Origin: Maritimibacter sp. | Lineage (GTDB): Bacteria > Pseudomonadota > Alphaproteobacteria > Rhodobacterales > Rhodobacteraceae | Assembly (NCBI GenBank): GCA_002695005.1 | Contig: NZNT01000029.1 | Location: 310,001 to 374,000, forward strand | Direction of reading: 5' to 3' | Length of the DNA: 64,000 bases | Part shown: in pieces, positions 18,200 through 25,882 of the stretch | How positions within the stretch are numbered: the stretch's first letter is position 1 | How the letters are laid out: every line of letters begins with the position of its first letter | Notes under the pieces: generated by a model | The model's input: only the letters and a program-made list of their open reading frames with translations | The model's database searches: none | Told to the model about the DNA's origin: nothing | Made by a program: the position numbers and the translations under genes

Positions 18200-18454
18200 T
18201 CAACTGGAACGGCGAATGGCCCGCGCGATGAAGATGAGGAGGCAGGCACCGACGAACCCGACGATAAGCTGTCCGATCCAGCCGTCGAGCGTACTGCCCA
18301 TCACCGCCACGAGGATCGCGTTCAGGATAAGCGCACCCACGATCCCAAGGAGGATGTTCATGAGAAGACCCATGTTGGACTTCATGAATTGTTCTGCCAG
18401 CCACCCTGCAAGGCCGCCGACGATGATTGCTGCAAGCCAACCGATACCGGTCAT
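18200..18454 (-). CDS. GlsB/YeaQ/YmgE-family stress-response membrane protein
   Basis: 84-residue protein with three hydrophobic helices rich in Gly, the transglycosylase-associated protein family. The helix-breaking motif GLAGWLAEQFMKSNMGLLMN near residues 15-35 and the GIVGALILN segment are typical. ATG at 18454 is preferred over the in-frame ATG at 18472 because GGGAG lies 7 bases before it, while no ribosome-binding site precedes the other. Members are small inner-membrane proteins induced by envelope, pH or osmotic stress; the exact activity is unknown. It lies beside the Ca2+/Na+ antiporter, in keeping with an ion/stress cluster. Confidence 0.88.
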   Translation of the reverse strand: MTGIGWLAAIIVGGLAGWLAEQFMKSNMGLLMNILLGIVGALILNAILVAVMGSTLDGWIGQLIVGFVGACLLIFIARAIRRSS

Positions 18455-18503
18455 TGTGAGGTCTCCCGTCATTGGTGCCGGCCCGGCCGGCGTCAGGAGT
18501 CCA

Positions 18504-18534
18504 ACAACAGACGGGCCGGGGAGTTCCCCGGCCC
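18504..18534 (-). terminator. Terminator-like hairpin downstream of dapD
   Basis: GGGCCGGGG at 18513-18521 and CCCCGGCCC at 18526-18534 form a perfect 9-bp stem with a 4-base loop. Read on the minus strand it lies about 30 bases after the dapD stop and is followed by a T-rich stretch (GTCTGTTGTTGG), consistent with intrinsic termination of dapD. Confidence 0.65.
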
Positions 18535-18563
18535 TCGCTGTTAATCGGCGCTTTTAAAACGCT

Positions 18564-19391
18564 TCAGTCGCGCAGCAGCTCGTTGATGCCGGTCTTGGAG
18601 CGTGTACGCTCGTCGACGCGCTTCACGATCACCGCGCAGTAGAGGTTGAGGTCGTTCTTGGTCGGCATCGAGCCCGAGACGACGACCGAATAGGGTGGCA
18701 CTTCGCCCATGAAGACCTCGCCGGTTTCGCGGTCGACGATCTTGGTCGACTGGCCGATGTAGACACCCATGCCAAGGACCGAGCCTTCGCGCACGATGAC
18801 GCCTTCGACCACTTCCGAACGCGCACCGATGAAACAGTTGTCCTCGATGATGGTCGGCCCGGCCTGCATGGGTTCCAGAACGCCACCGATGCCCACGCCG
18901 CCCGACAGGTGCACGCCCTTGCCGATCTGCGCGCAGGAGCCGACGGTGGCCCATGTGTCGACCATCGTACCCTCATCGACAAAAGCGCCGAGGTTCACGA
19001 AGGACGGCATGAGCACGACGCCCGGCGCGATATAAGCCGATTTACGCACGACGCAGTTCGGCACGGCGCGAAAGCCCGCGGCTTTCCACTGGTTGTCGTC
19101 CCAGCCTTTGAACTTCGAGTCGACCTTGTCCCACCAGCCGCCGCCCTGCGGACCGCCCGGCTGGATCTCCATGTCCTTGATGCGAAAGCCCAGAAGCACG
19201 GCCTTCTTGGCCCACTGGTTCACATGCCAGTCGCCATTGTCGCGGCGCTCGGCCACGCGAAGCTGACCGGAATCGAGCGCGTTCAGCGTGTCCTCGATGG
19301 CTTCGCGGGTTTCGCCCCCGGTCGTCGGCGTGATCGTGTCGCGCGCCTCCCAGGCGGCTTCGATGGCGGTCTCCAGTGCGGCGTTGGACAT
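18564..19391 (-). CDS. dapD: 2,3,4,5-tetrahydropyridine-2,6-dicarboxylate N-succinyltransferase
   Basis: 275-residue trimeric left-handed beta-helix enzyme that transfers succinyl from succinyl-CoA to tetrahydrodipicolinate in the lysine/diaminopimelate pathway. An N-terminal helical domain (residues 1-95, [19 protein letters not shown]) is followed by hexapeptide repeats ([45 protein letters not shown]) and a short C-terminal domain. The frame extends about 52 codons further upstream, but [10 protein letters not shown] at ATG 19391 is the family start. It pairs functionally with dapE at 9065. The promoter region is shared with the divergent LOG-family gene. Confidence 0.96.
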   Translation of the reverse strand: MSNAALETAIEAAWEARDTITPTTGGETREAIEDTLNALDSGQLRVAERRDNGDWHVNQWAKKAVLLGFRIKDMEIQPGGPQGGGWWDKVDSKFKGWDDNQWKAAGFRAVPNCVVRKSAYIAPGVVLMPSFVNLGAFVDEGTMVDTWATVGSCAQIGKGVHLSGGVGIGGVLEPMQAGPTIIEDNCFIGARSEVVEGVIVREGSVLGMGVYIGQSTKIVDRETGEVFMGEVPPYSVVVSGSMPTKNDLNLYCAVIVKRVDERTRSKTGINELLRD

Positions 19392-19481
19392 GGTGTCTCC
19401 CCGAAATCCCGTGTTACGTCTTGGTCCGTCTCGCCTATAAAGGCGGATGCAGCCCCGCGCAACGCGGCAGAGAGGACGAGC

Positions 19482-20330
19482 ATGACAGAACAGAGCCGCG
19501 CCCATCCGTTCCGGGACAGTTCCGAGGACCGGCAGGCGAGCCACCACATCCCGGACACCCCGCAGACGCGCAGCCCGACCTACGCGCTGGCCTTTGACGA
19601 TCCGGAGTTCCTCGGGCGCGAGGAATTACGGCCAGTGCGGCTTCAGCTTGAATTGTTGAAACCCGACCTCGTGATGAATGAGGCCGGGATCAAATCGACG
19701 GTCGTCATGTTTGGCGGCGCGCGCATTCCCGCGCCTGCCGACAAGGATACCGCCCGGACCGAAACCCTGCGCGACCTGTCGAAGTATTACGACCAGGCAC
19801 GGGAATTCGCGCGGCTTCTGACCATCGAAGGCCTGAAGACCCCGGAACTTGAAAAGGTCGTCGTCACGGGCGGTGGCCCGGGTGTGATGGAGGCGGGGAG
19901 TCGTGGTGCCGCGGACGCTGGCGGGGTTTCCATCGGGCTCAACATCGTGCTCCCGCATGAACAGGCCCCCAACGAGTACGTCACGCCCGAGCTGTGCTTC
20001 AACTTCCACTACTTCGCGATCCGCAAGATGCACTTTCTCATGCGGGCCGAGGCGGTGGCGGTGTTTCCCGGCGGCTTCGGCACGCTCGATGAGTTGTTCG
20101 AAAGCCTGACACTTATCCAGACTGGCCGGATGAAGCAGATTCCGATCCTGCTTTTCGGTCGAGAGTTCTGGGAAAAGATCATCGACTGGCACGCGCTCGA
20201 GGATGCCGGGACCATTTCGCCCGACGACCTCAAGCTGTTCCGGTTCGTCGACACGGCAGAAGAGGCCATCGAGGCGATGGAGACCTGGGAAGAAAAGGGA
20301 CAGAAGCGCCGTGTCATTCCCGGACGCTGA
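19482..20330 (+). CDS. TIGR00730/LOG-family Rossmann-fold protein
   Basis: 282-residue protein of the LOG (lysine decarboxylase-like) family, which hydrolyses cytokinin-type or purine nucleoside monophosphates in characterised members. The phosphoribosyl-binding motif is [12 protein letters not shown] near residue 200, and the companion motif is [15 protein letters not shown] near 130. The long N-terminal extension (about 75 residues) places it in the larger bacterial subgroup of uncertain substrate. ATG at 19482 has GAGGA at 19472-19476; the frame is open far upstream across antisense dapD sequence, which is not coding. Its 3' end overlaps the next gene by 20 bases. Confidence 0.88.
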   Translation: MTEQSRAHPFRDSSEDRQASHHIPDTPQTRSPTYALAFDDPEFLGREELRPVRLQLELLKPDLVMNEAGIKSTVVMFGGARIPAPADKDTARTETLRDLSKYYDQAREFARLLTIEGLKTPELEKVVVTGGGPGVMEAGSRGAADAGGVSIGLNIVLPHEQAPNEYVTPELCFNFHYFAIRKMHFLMRAEAVAVFPGGFGTLDELFESLTLIQTGRMKQIPILLFGREFWEKIIDWHALEDAGTISPDDLKLFRFVDTAEEAIEAMETWEEKGQKRRVIPGR

Positions 20331-21099
20331 CCTCATCCATCTTTGGGAAAAGCGCGGGGCGGTGGAGCCGCTGAGACGCTGGAAACCGTTGACCGGCGGC
20401 AACACCAATGCGCTCTGGCAGGTGGGCGATCGGGTCGTGAAGCTCTATCGCCCGGAGGCCGAGACGCCGCTCTTCGCCAACGACCCCAAGTCGGAACGGG
20501 TGGTTCTGCGAGCGCTTGCGGGCACGGGGTTGGTCCCGGAGTTCGTGGCGGCGGAAGGCGATAGCCTTGTCTACAAACTCGCCGAAGGGCGCGGCTGGCA
20601 ACCCGAAGATGGCATGGCTTGCGTGGCCGAAACACTGGCCGGGCTTCACGCGATGGCGCCGCCGGAGGGTATACCGGACAAGCCCGTGGGCAAGGATGCC
20701 CTGGTGCGCCAGACCCTCGCTCTGGGGGAGGATGTGCCGGTGGTGCCGGACGAGGTGCCGAGAGCTGACAAGGTGTTCATCCACGGCGATGCGACGGCTG
20801 CGAACGCGCTGGTGTCGGACGGCGGCGTGACCTTCATCGACTGGCAATGTCCGGGCGTCGGCGATGCCTGCGACGACATTGCGGTGTTTCTGTCACCGGC
20901 CATGCAGGTGATCTCCGGGAACAGACCCCTCACCGAAAACGAGGTGGACACTTTCCTTGCCGCCTACGGTGAAGGCGACGTCACAGAACGCTACCGGGCG
21001 CTGCGCCCGCTGTACCAGGCGCGGATGCGCGGCTACTGCCGCTGGCGCGCGGCGCGCGGCGATGATGGATACGGTAAGGCCTCGCTGCTGGAAAGATGA
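20311..21099 (+). CDS. Phosphotransferase, aminoglycoside/choline kinase-like
   Basis: 262-residue kinase-like protein of the APH/choline kinase superfamily. The nucleotide-side Lys is in GDRVVKLYRPE near residue 40. The Brenner motif is FIHGDATAANALV with the catalytic Asp near residue 152, and the magnesium-binding Asp is in TFIDWQCPG near 170. The start is taken as GTG at 20311, 20 bases inside the end of the LOG-family gene, giving [12 protein letters not shown]; other in-frame starts lie deep in the upstream gene. Substrate unknown: small amines, sugars or a nucleoside from the adjacent LOG enzyme are possibilities. Confidence 0.78.
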   Translation: MSFPDADLIHLWEKRGAVEPLRRWKPLTGGNTNALWQVGDRVVKLYRPEAETPLFANDPKSERVVLRALAGTGLVPEFVAAEGDSLVYKLAEGRGWQPEDGMACVAETLAGLHAMAPPEGIPDKPVGKDALVRQTLALGEDVPVVPDEVPRADKVFIHGDATAANALVSDGGVTFIDWQCPGVGDACDDIAVFLSPAMQVISGNRPLTENEVDTFLAAYGEGDVTERYRALRPLYQARMRGYCRWRAARGDDGYGKASLLER

Positions 21100-21161
21100 G
21101 TGCGCTGGCGGGCGCACCCGAAGTATTCAGGGACCGAAACGGGCGGCGCGGCGTGACTCGA

Positions 21162-22691
21162 TCAGAGCAGCGCTTCGATGAGGACCGCTGCAAGAGTGAT
21201 CCCGGCGCCAAGCACCACATAGGCCATCGCGCGCAATGGGCGCGCCCGGTCGACGTGCTTTTGCGGAGTGGCCTGATTGATAAGCGCGGCCTCGGCGAGT
21301 TCCGGGAGACGCGGGCCGAAGCGTGACAGCACTTTCACGGTCTTCACGAGGTCTTCCAGAACAGCCTTGGGTCCAATCGCCTTGGCGATGTAGTCCTCGA
21401 CCACCGGCCCTGCGACCTCCCAGATGTTGATATGGGGGTTGAGCGAGCGCGAGACGCCTTCGACGATGACCATCGTGCGTTGCAGATGGATGAGCTCGGT
21501 GCGCGTCTGCATCCCGAACTTCTCGGTCACTTCGAACAGGTAGGATAGAAGCCGCCCCATCGAAATCTGCGTGGCGTCCATGCCGAAGATCGGTTCGCCT
21601 ACCGCCCTGAGGGCCCGGGCGAATTCGTCGACATCCTTGTCGGCGGGGACGTAGCCCGCTTCGAAATGCACCTCGGCCACGCGCTTGTAGTCGCGCTGGA
21701 TGAAGCCGTAGAGGATCTCGGCATAGACCCGGCGCGTGTATTGGTCGATCCGCCCCATGATGCCGAAGTCGATGGCCAGGATGTCACCGTTCGGGGCGAA
21801 TTTCAGGTTTCCCTGATGCATGTCGCCGTGAAAGAGCCCGTCGCGCAGCGCGTGAGAGAGGAACAGGTGCAGGACCCGGTTGCCGATCGCTTCGAGGTCG
21901 AGGGAAGAAGCGCGCAGCGTGGCCAGGTCGTTGGCTGGTGTGCCTCCGGCCCAGTCCATCGTCATCACGCGGCGCGACGACAGGCCCCAGTTGATCGCGG
22001 GCACGACGAAACCCGCGTCACCCTTGGTGTTCTCGGCGAATTCTGACGCGGATGACGCCTCTTGCCGCAGGTCGAGTTCGCCCAGCACGACGTTCTCGAA
22101 ATGGTTCACCACGTCCTGGGGGCGCAGGCGGCGGGTCTGGGGCAGGAGAAGCTCGATCACGCGGGCGGCGAAATGGAAGGTGTCGAGATCGGTGCGGAAG
22201 GCGCGTTCGATCCGCGGGCGCAGAACCTTGACCGCGACCTCCTGCCCGGTCGCGCGGATGCGAGCCCGGTGAACCTGCGCAATGGAGGCGGCCGCGACGG
22301 CTTCGGAGAACTCGGAAAAGACGTCGTCGACCGAGATTTCAAGCTCACGCTCAATGGTCTTGCGGGCAACGTCCGTCGGGAACGGGTCGAGCTTGTCCTG
22401 AAGATACTGGAGCTGTTCCGCCATCTCTTCCCCGACCACGTCGGGCCGGGTCGAGAGGATCTGACCGAACTTGATATAGGCCGGGCCCATCGCGGTCACG
22501 GCCCGCGTCACAGGCGGGAGCGAGGGGTCGCCCCGGCGCCCGAGCCAGGCGAAGGTCCAACTCACCGTGCGCGTGGCCACCTTGACGAGGGGCGGCGCGT
22601 TCATCGCATGAAGTACCTGCCCAAGCGCGCCCGTGCGGGCGAAGGTCGCGCCGGTCCGGATCAGGCGCCAGATATTGATTGGGCCTCTCAT
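21162..22691 (-). CDS. ubiB: UbiB-family protein for ubiquinone biosynthesis
   Basis: 509-residue atypical kinase-like (ABC1/ADCK) protein needed for ubiquinone biosynthesis. The family-specific KxGQ motif is in IKFGQILSTRPD near residue 75, the Ala-rich loop is AAASIAQVHRA, and the catalytic-loop and DFG equivalents are HGDMHQGNLKF and AIDFGIMGRID. Two C-terminal hydrophobic segments (about residues 483-508) anchor it to the inner membrane. It overlaps ubiE by one base at 22691, so the two are translationally coupled. It acts as an accessory ATPase around the ring-modifying Ubi complex. Confidence 0.95.
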   Translation of the reverse strand: MRGPINIWRLIRTGATFARTGALGQVLHAMNAPPLVKVATRTVSWTFAWLGRRGDPSLPPVTRAVTAMGPAYIKFGQILSTRPDVVGEEMAEQLQYLQDKLDPFPTDVARKTIERELEISVDDVFSEFSEAVAAASIAQVHRARIRATGQEVAVKVLRPRIERAFRTDLDTFHFAARVIELLLPQTRRLRPQDVVNHFENVVLGELDLRQEASSASEFAENTKGDAGFVVPAINWGLSSRRVMTMDWAGGTPANDLATLRASSLDLEAIGNRVLHLFLSHALRDGLFHGDMHQGNLKFAPNGDILAIDFGIMGRIDQYTRRVYAEILYGFIQRDYKRVAEVHFEAGYVPADKDVDEFARALRAVGEPIFGMDATQISMGRLLSYLFEVTEKFGMQTRTELIHLQRTMVIVEGVSRSLNPHINIWEVAGPVVEDYIAKAIGPKAVLEDLVKTVKVLSRFGPRLPELAEAALINQATPQKHVDRARPLRAMAYVVLGAGITLAAVLIEALL

Positions 22692-23440
22692 CAGAGTTTC
22701 CAGCCAGAGTGCAGTGCCGCGATGCCCATCGTGAGGTTGCGGTATTTCACCTGATCGAACCCGGCGGAGCGGATCATGCCCGCGAAGGTTTCCTGATCGG
22801 GGAAGCGGCGGATGGATTCCACGAGGTATTGGTAGCTGTCACGGTCGTTCGCGATGACCTGCCCCATGCGCGGAATGATATTGAACGAATACAGGTCATA
22901 GGCTTTCTGCATCATGTCGTTCGGGATCTGGCTGAACTCCAGCACCATGAGCCGCCCGCCGGGTTTGAGCACGCGGTAGGCCTCTGCGAGCGCGTCCTGG
23001 ATGCGTGTCACGTTCCGAATGCCGAAGCTGATCGTGTAAACATCGAAGCTGCTGTCCTCGAACGGAAGCGCCATTGCATCGCCCACGACCCAGTCCAGGC
23101 TTGTGGCCATCTGTTCTGCCTCGGCACGCTTGCGTCCTTCGACGAGCATCGACTCGGTCATGTCGCAGACGGTCGCGTGGGCGCCGGGGGCACGGCCGAG
23201 AAACCGGAAGGCGACGTCGCCGGTCCCACCGGCCACGTCGAGCAGCTTCTGGCCCGGGCGCGGGGCGAGCCAGTCCATCATGGCGTCTTTCCAGACCCGG
23301 TGAATCCCCATGCTCATCACGTCGTTCATGATGTCGTACTTCGAGGCGACATTGGTGAAGACCCCGTGGACCATCCCGGCCTTCTGGTCCTCGTCCACTT
23401 CCCGGTAGCCGAAATGCGTTGTCTTCTTCGCGTCGGTCAT
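22691..23440 (-). CDS. ubiE: Demethylmenaquinone/2-methoxy-6-polyprenyl-benzoquinol methyltransferase
   Basis: 249-residue class I SAM-dependent C-methyltransferase of quinone biosynthesis. Motif I is [13 protein letters not shown] near residue 70, and the UbiE-specific signature is the N-terminal [18 protein letters not shown] plus [15 protein letters not shown]. The start ATG is at 23440. It is the first gene of the ubiE-ubiB operon, divergent from the unknown membrane protein and mutM on the plus strand, a conserved alphaproteobacterial neighbourhood. Confidence 0.96.
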   Translation of the reverse strand: MTDAKKTTHFGYREVDEDQKAGMVHGVFTNVASKYDIMNDVMSMGIHRVWKDAMMDWLAPRPGQKLLDVAGGTGDVAFRFLGRAPGAHATVCDMTESMLVEGRKRAEAEQMATSLDWVVGDAMALPFEDSSFDVYTISFGIRNVTRIQDALAEAYRVLKPGGRLMVLEFSQIPNDMMQKAYDLYSFNIIPRMGQVIANDRDSYQYLVESIRRFPDQETFAGMIRSAGFDQVKYRNLTMGIAALHSGWKL

Positions 23441-23535
23441 GCGTAGCGCCTCATTTTCGTCAGGTTGGCAATATACCTACGCGTCGCAAACGACAAACGA
23501 CTTAACATCGATTGACGAAGGGTCGCAGGCACAGC

Positions 23536-24189
23536 ATGGACCTCGTACCGACCGGCGTGACCGGCTGGCTCCAGCCCGGCAGCCCCCTGATCCCTATCCT
23601 CTTGCTCGTGCTGGGCGTGCCCGTTGTGTCGATCGGGCTGAAGCTCTTGCTGCGCGCAGCCATTGGCGGGCGGGCGCGGACGGCGCGGGCCGACCCTGTG
23701 CACGCCAGGCCCCTCCCTCAGGACGGCGAGGCGCCGGCGCAGGGACCGCGCATGGACCGGCACCGCTCCATCGAAACCACCTATCCTGCAGCACCGGGGG
23801 TCAGGTACACCGCCACACTCGGCCTTGCCGCGCTTCTCTGGGTCATCCGACCCGCGCTGCCAAGTGAAACGGGTGGCGTCCTGCGCCAGCCCGGATTCTC
23901 GCTTTCCGGCGAACATGGGTGGGAGATTTTCGCGCTGATCGCCGTGGTCTGCCTCCTCTATCTGCGCCATATCTGGACCTATCGCATCGAGCTGGACGGG
24001 CCGTATATCTCGTGGCGCACGCTCGGGTTTCGGCGTCATGCGCATGATCTGCGCGAGTTGGAGAATATCGCGGATGGCGGTCCGTACACGCTGCGCCTAT
24101 ATTTCAGGAATGGCGCAAGAGGCGATCTGATGAAGCAAGTCACAGGGAGAACGGAGTTGCGCGCGCGGCTGGAGGCGTATCGCCCCTAG
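23536..24189 (+). CDS. Hypothetical membrane protein, two segments with a PH-like C-terminal region
   Basis: 217 residues with predicted helices at about 18-40 (IPILLLVLGVPVVSIGLKLLL), 93-106 and 128-143. The C-terminal part (TYRIELDGPYISWRTLGFRRHAHDLRELENI) alternates strands in a way reminiscent of bacterial PH-like domains. ATG at 23536 is preferred to TTG at 23512. Its stop TAG ends exactly one base before the mutM ATG, so the two are cotranscribed. I do not recognise a family with a known role. It sits where ubiE and mutM are normally directly adjacent. Confidence 0.65.
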   Translation: MDLVPTGVTGWLQPGSPLIPILLLVLGVPVVSIGLKLLLRAAIGGRARTARADPVHARPLPQDGEAPAQGPRMDRHRSIETTYPAAPGVRYTATLGLAALLWVIRPALPSETGGVLRQPGFSLSGEHGWEIFALIAVVCLLYLRHIWTYRIELDGPYISWRTLGFRRHAHDLRELENIADGGPYTLRLYFRNGARGDLMKQVTGRTELRARLEAYRP

Positions 24190-25041
24190 ATGCCCGAACT
24201 CCCCGAAGTGGAAACCGTGCGTCGCGGGCTGGAGCCCGTGATGACCGGCAAGAGGATCGTGCGGGCCGAGGTCCGGCGCGAGGGGCTGCGCTGGCCGTTT
24301 CCCGAGCGGATGGCAGAGCGGCTGACCGGGGCCAGCGTGCTTGGCCTGCGGCGGCGGTCGAAGTACATCCTCGCCTATCTGGACACGGACGAGACATGCC
24401 TCATCCATCTTGGCATGTCGGGGCGCATCCTGATCTCCGGCACCACGCTGGGGAAATTCCATCACGAACACCCCGCGCCAGAGAAACACGACCACGTCGT
24501 GCTCGACATAGAGGGCGGGGCGCGGATCACGCTGAACGACCCGCGCCGGTTCGGGGCGATGGATCTGTTCACAACCGGCACCGGTGATCTTCATCCGCTG
24601 ATCTCGGCACTGGGGCCGGAACCGCTCGGCAACGCCTTTGACGAACCTTACCTGATCGCGCGTCTCGCCGGAAAGAACACGCCGATCAAGGCGGCGCTCC
24701 TCGACCAGCGGATCGTGGCGGGGCTGGGCAACATCTATGTCTGCGAGGCGCTGCACCGCGCCCATATCCACCCGGCGCGCAAGGCCGGGCGCATCTCGGC
24801 CGCGCGGATCGCGACGCTCGTCCCGATCATTCGGACGGTTTTGAACGAGGCGATTGCCTCAGGCGGGTCTTCCCTGCGCGACTACCGGCAGGCCGATGGC
24901 GAGTTGGGATATTTTCAACACACATTCCGCGTCTACGACCGAGAGGGTGCCGCGTGCAAGACACCGGGCTGCAACGGAAAAATCGCGCGAATCGTGCAGT
25001 CGGGACGATCGTCCTTCTACTGCCCGCGCTGTCAAAGATGA
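24190..25041 (+). CDS. mutM: Formamidopyrimidine-DNA glycosylase
   Basis: 283-residue base-excision repair enzyme that removes 8-oxoguanine and formamidopyrimidines and nicks the abasic site. The mature catalytic Pro2-Glu3 is intact in [14 protein letters not shown]. The lysine of the RRRSKYIL segment, the H2TH region ([16 protein letters not shown]) and the C-terminal zinc finger CKTPGCNG-n-FYCPRCQR (four Cys) are all present. It starts immediately after the stop of the upstream membrane protein gene without a gap. Confidence 0.96.
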   Translation: MPELPEVETVRRGLEPVMTGKRIVRAEVRREGLRWPFPERMAERLTGASVLGLRRRSKYILAYLDTDETCLIHLGMSGRILISGTTLGKFHHEHPAPEKHDHVVLDIEGGARITLNDPRRFGAMDLFTTGTGDLHPLISALGPEPLGNAFDEPYLIARLAGKNTPIKAALLDQRIVAGLGNIYVCEALHRAHIHPARKAGRISAARIATLVPIIRTVLNEAIASGGSSLRDYRQADGELGYFQHTFRVYDREGAACKTPGCNGKIARIVQSGRSSFYCPRCQR

Positions 25042-25105
25042 CTTGAAGCCTGATCCGAGACTCGCTTAGGCATGGGCGGACTGCATCAAAGGGGCACTTG
25101 TCCAA

Positions 25106-25882
25106 ATGGCATATGACAACATCATCGTGGATGTCGAAGATCACGTCTGCACGATCAAGCTGAACCGGCCTGACGCGCTCAATGCGCTCAACATCGAGCT
25201 GCTGCGCGAACTGGGTAAGGCGCTGGCCGAAGGGCAGAAGAACGACAAGGTGCGCTGTTTCATCATCACCGGTTCGGAGAAGGCGTTTGCCGCGGGAGCC
25301 GACATCAAGATGATGTCTGAGAAGAGCTTTACCGACGTGTTCTCGGGCGACCTGTTCACGCCGGAAGAAGCTGCGATCATGCGCATCCGCAAGCCGATCA
25401 TCGCGGCCGTGTCGGGCTATGCGCTGGGCGGCGGCTGTGAGCTGGCCATGATGTGCGATTTCATCATCGCCTCGGACACCGCCAAATTCGGCCAGCCGGA
25501 GGTCAACCTCGGCGTGATGGCCGGAATGGGTGGCACCCAGCGACTCACACGTCTCGTCGGTCGTGCCAAGTCGATGGACATGAACTTGACCGGCCGCTTC
25601 ATGGAGGCCGAAGAAGCCGAGCGTGCGGGGCTCGTGAGCCGCGTCGTGCCCTGCAAGAAGCTGATGGACGAAGCGACCGCGGCGGCCAAGAAGATCGCCG
25701 AAAAGAGCATGATCTCGGTGATGGCGATCAAGGAATCGGTGCACCGCTCCGACCAGATGCCGCTGTCCGAGGCGATCCTGTTCGAGCGCCGCGTCTTTCA
25801 CTCCATGTTCGCCGCCGAGGACCAGAAAGAGGGCATGGCGGCCTTCATCGAGAAACGCGAGCCGCAGTTCCGCGACCGTTAA
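25106..25882 (+). CDS. Enoyl-CoA hydratase
   Basis: 258-residue crotonase-family enzyme hydrating trans-2-enoyl-CoA in fatty acid or amino acid degradation. The oxyanion-hole segments are FAAGADIKMMSE and SGYALGGGCELAMMCD, and the two catalytic Glu lie in CELAMM near residue 115 and QPEVNLGVMAGMGGTQRL near 135. The length and sequence are close to mitochondrial-type short-chain enoyl-CoA hydratase. It could also serve the crotonyl-CoA made by the glutaryl-CoA dehydrogenase at 37740, which is inference. Its last 4 bases overlap the convergent helicase gene. Confidence 0.93.
   Translation: MAYDNIIVDVEDHVCTIKLNRPDALNALNIELLRELGKALAEGQKNDKVRCFIITGSEKAFAAGADIKMMSEKSFTDVFSGDLFTPEEAAIMRIRKPIIAAVSGYALGGGCELAMMCDFIIASDTAKFGQPEVNLGVMAGMGGTQRLTRLVGRAKSMDMNLTGRFMEAEEAERAGLVSRVVPCKKLMDEATAAAKKIAEKSMISVMAIKESVHRSDQMPLSEAILFERRVFHSMFAAEDQKEGMAAFIEKREPQFRDR

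Noticed and set aside
21100-21117. GTGCGC/GCGCAC hairpin between the kinase-like gene and ubiB as a terminator
   Set aside because: Only six base pairs and no T tract on either strand.
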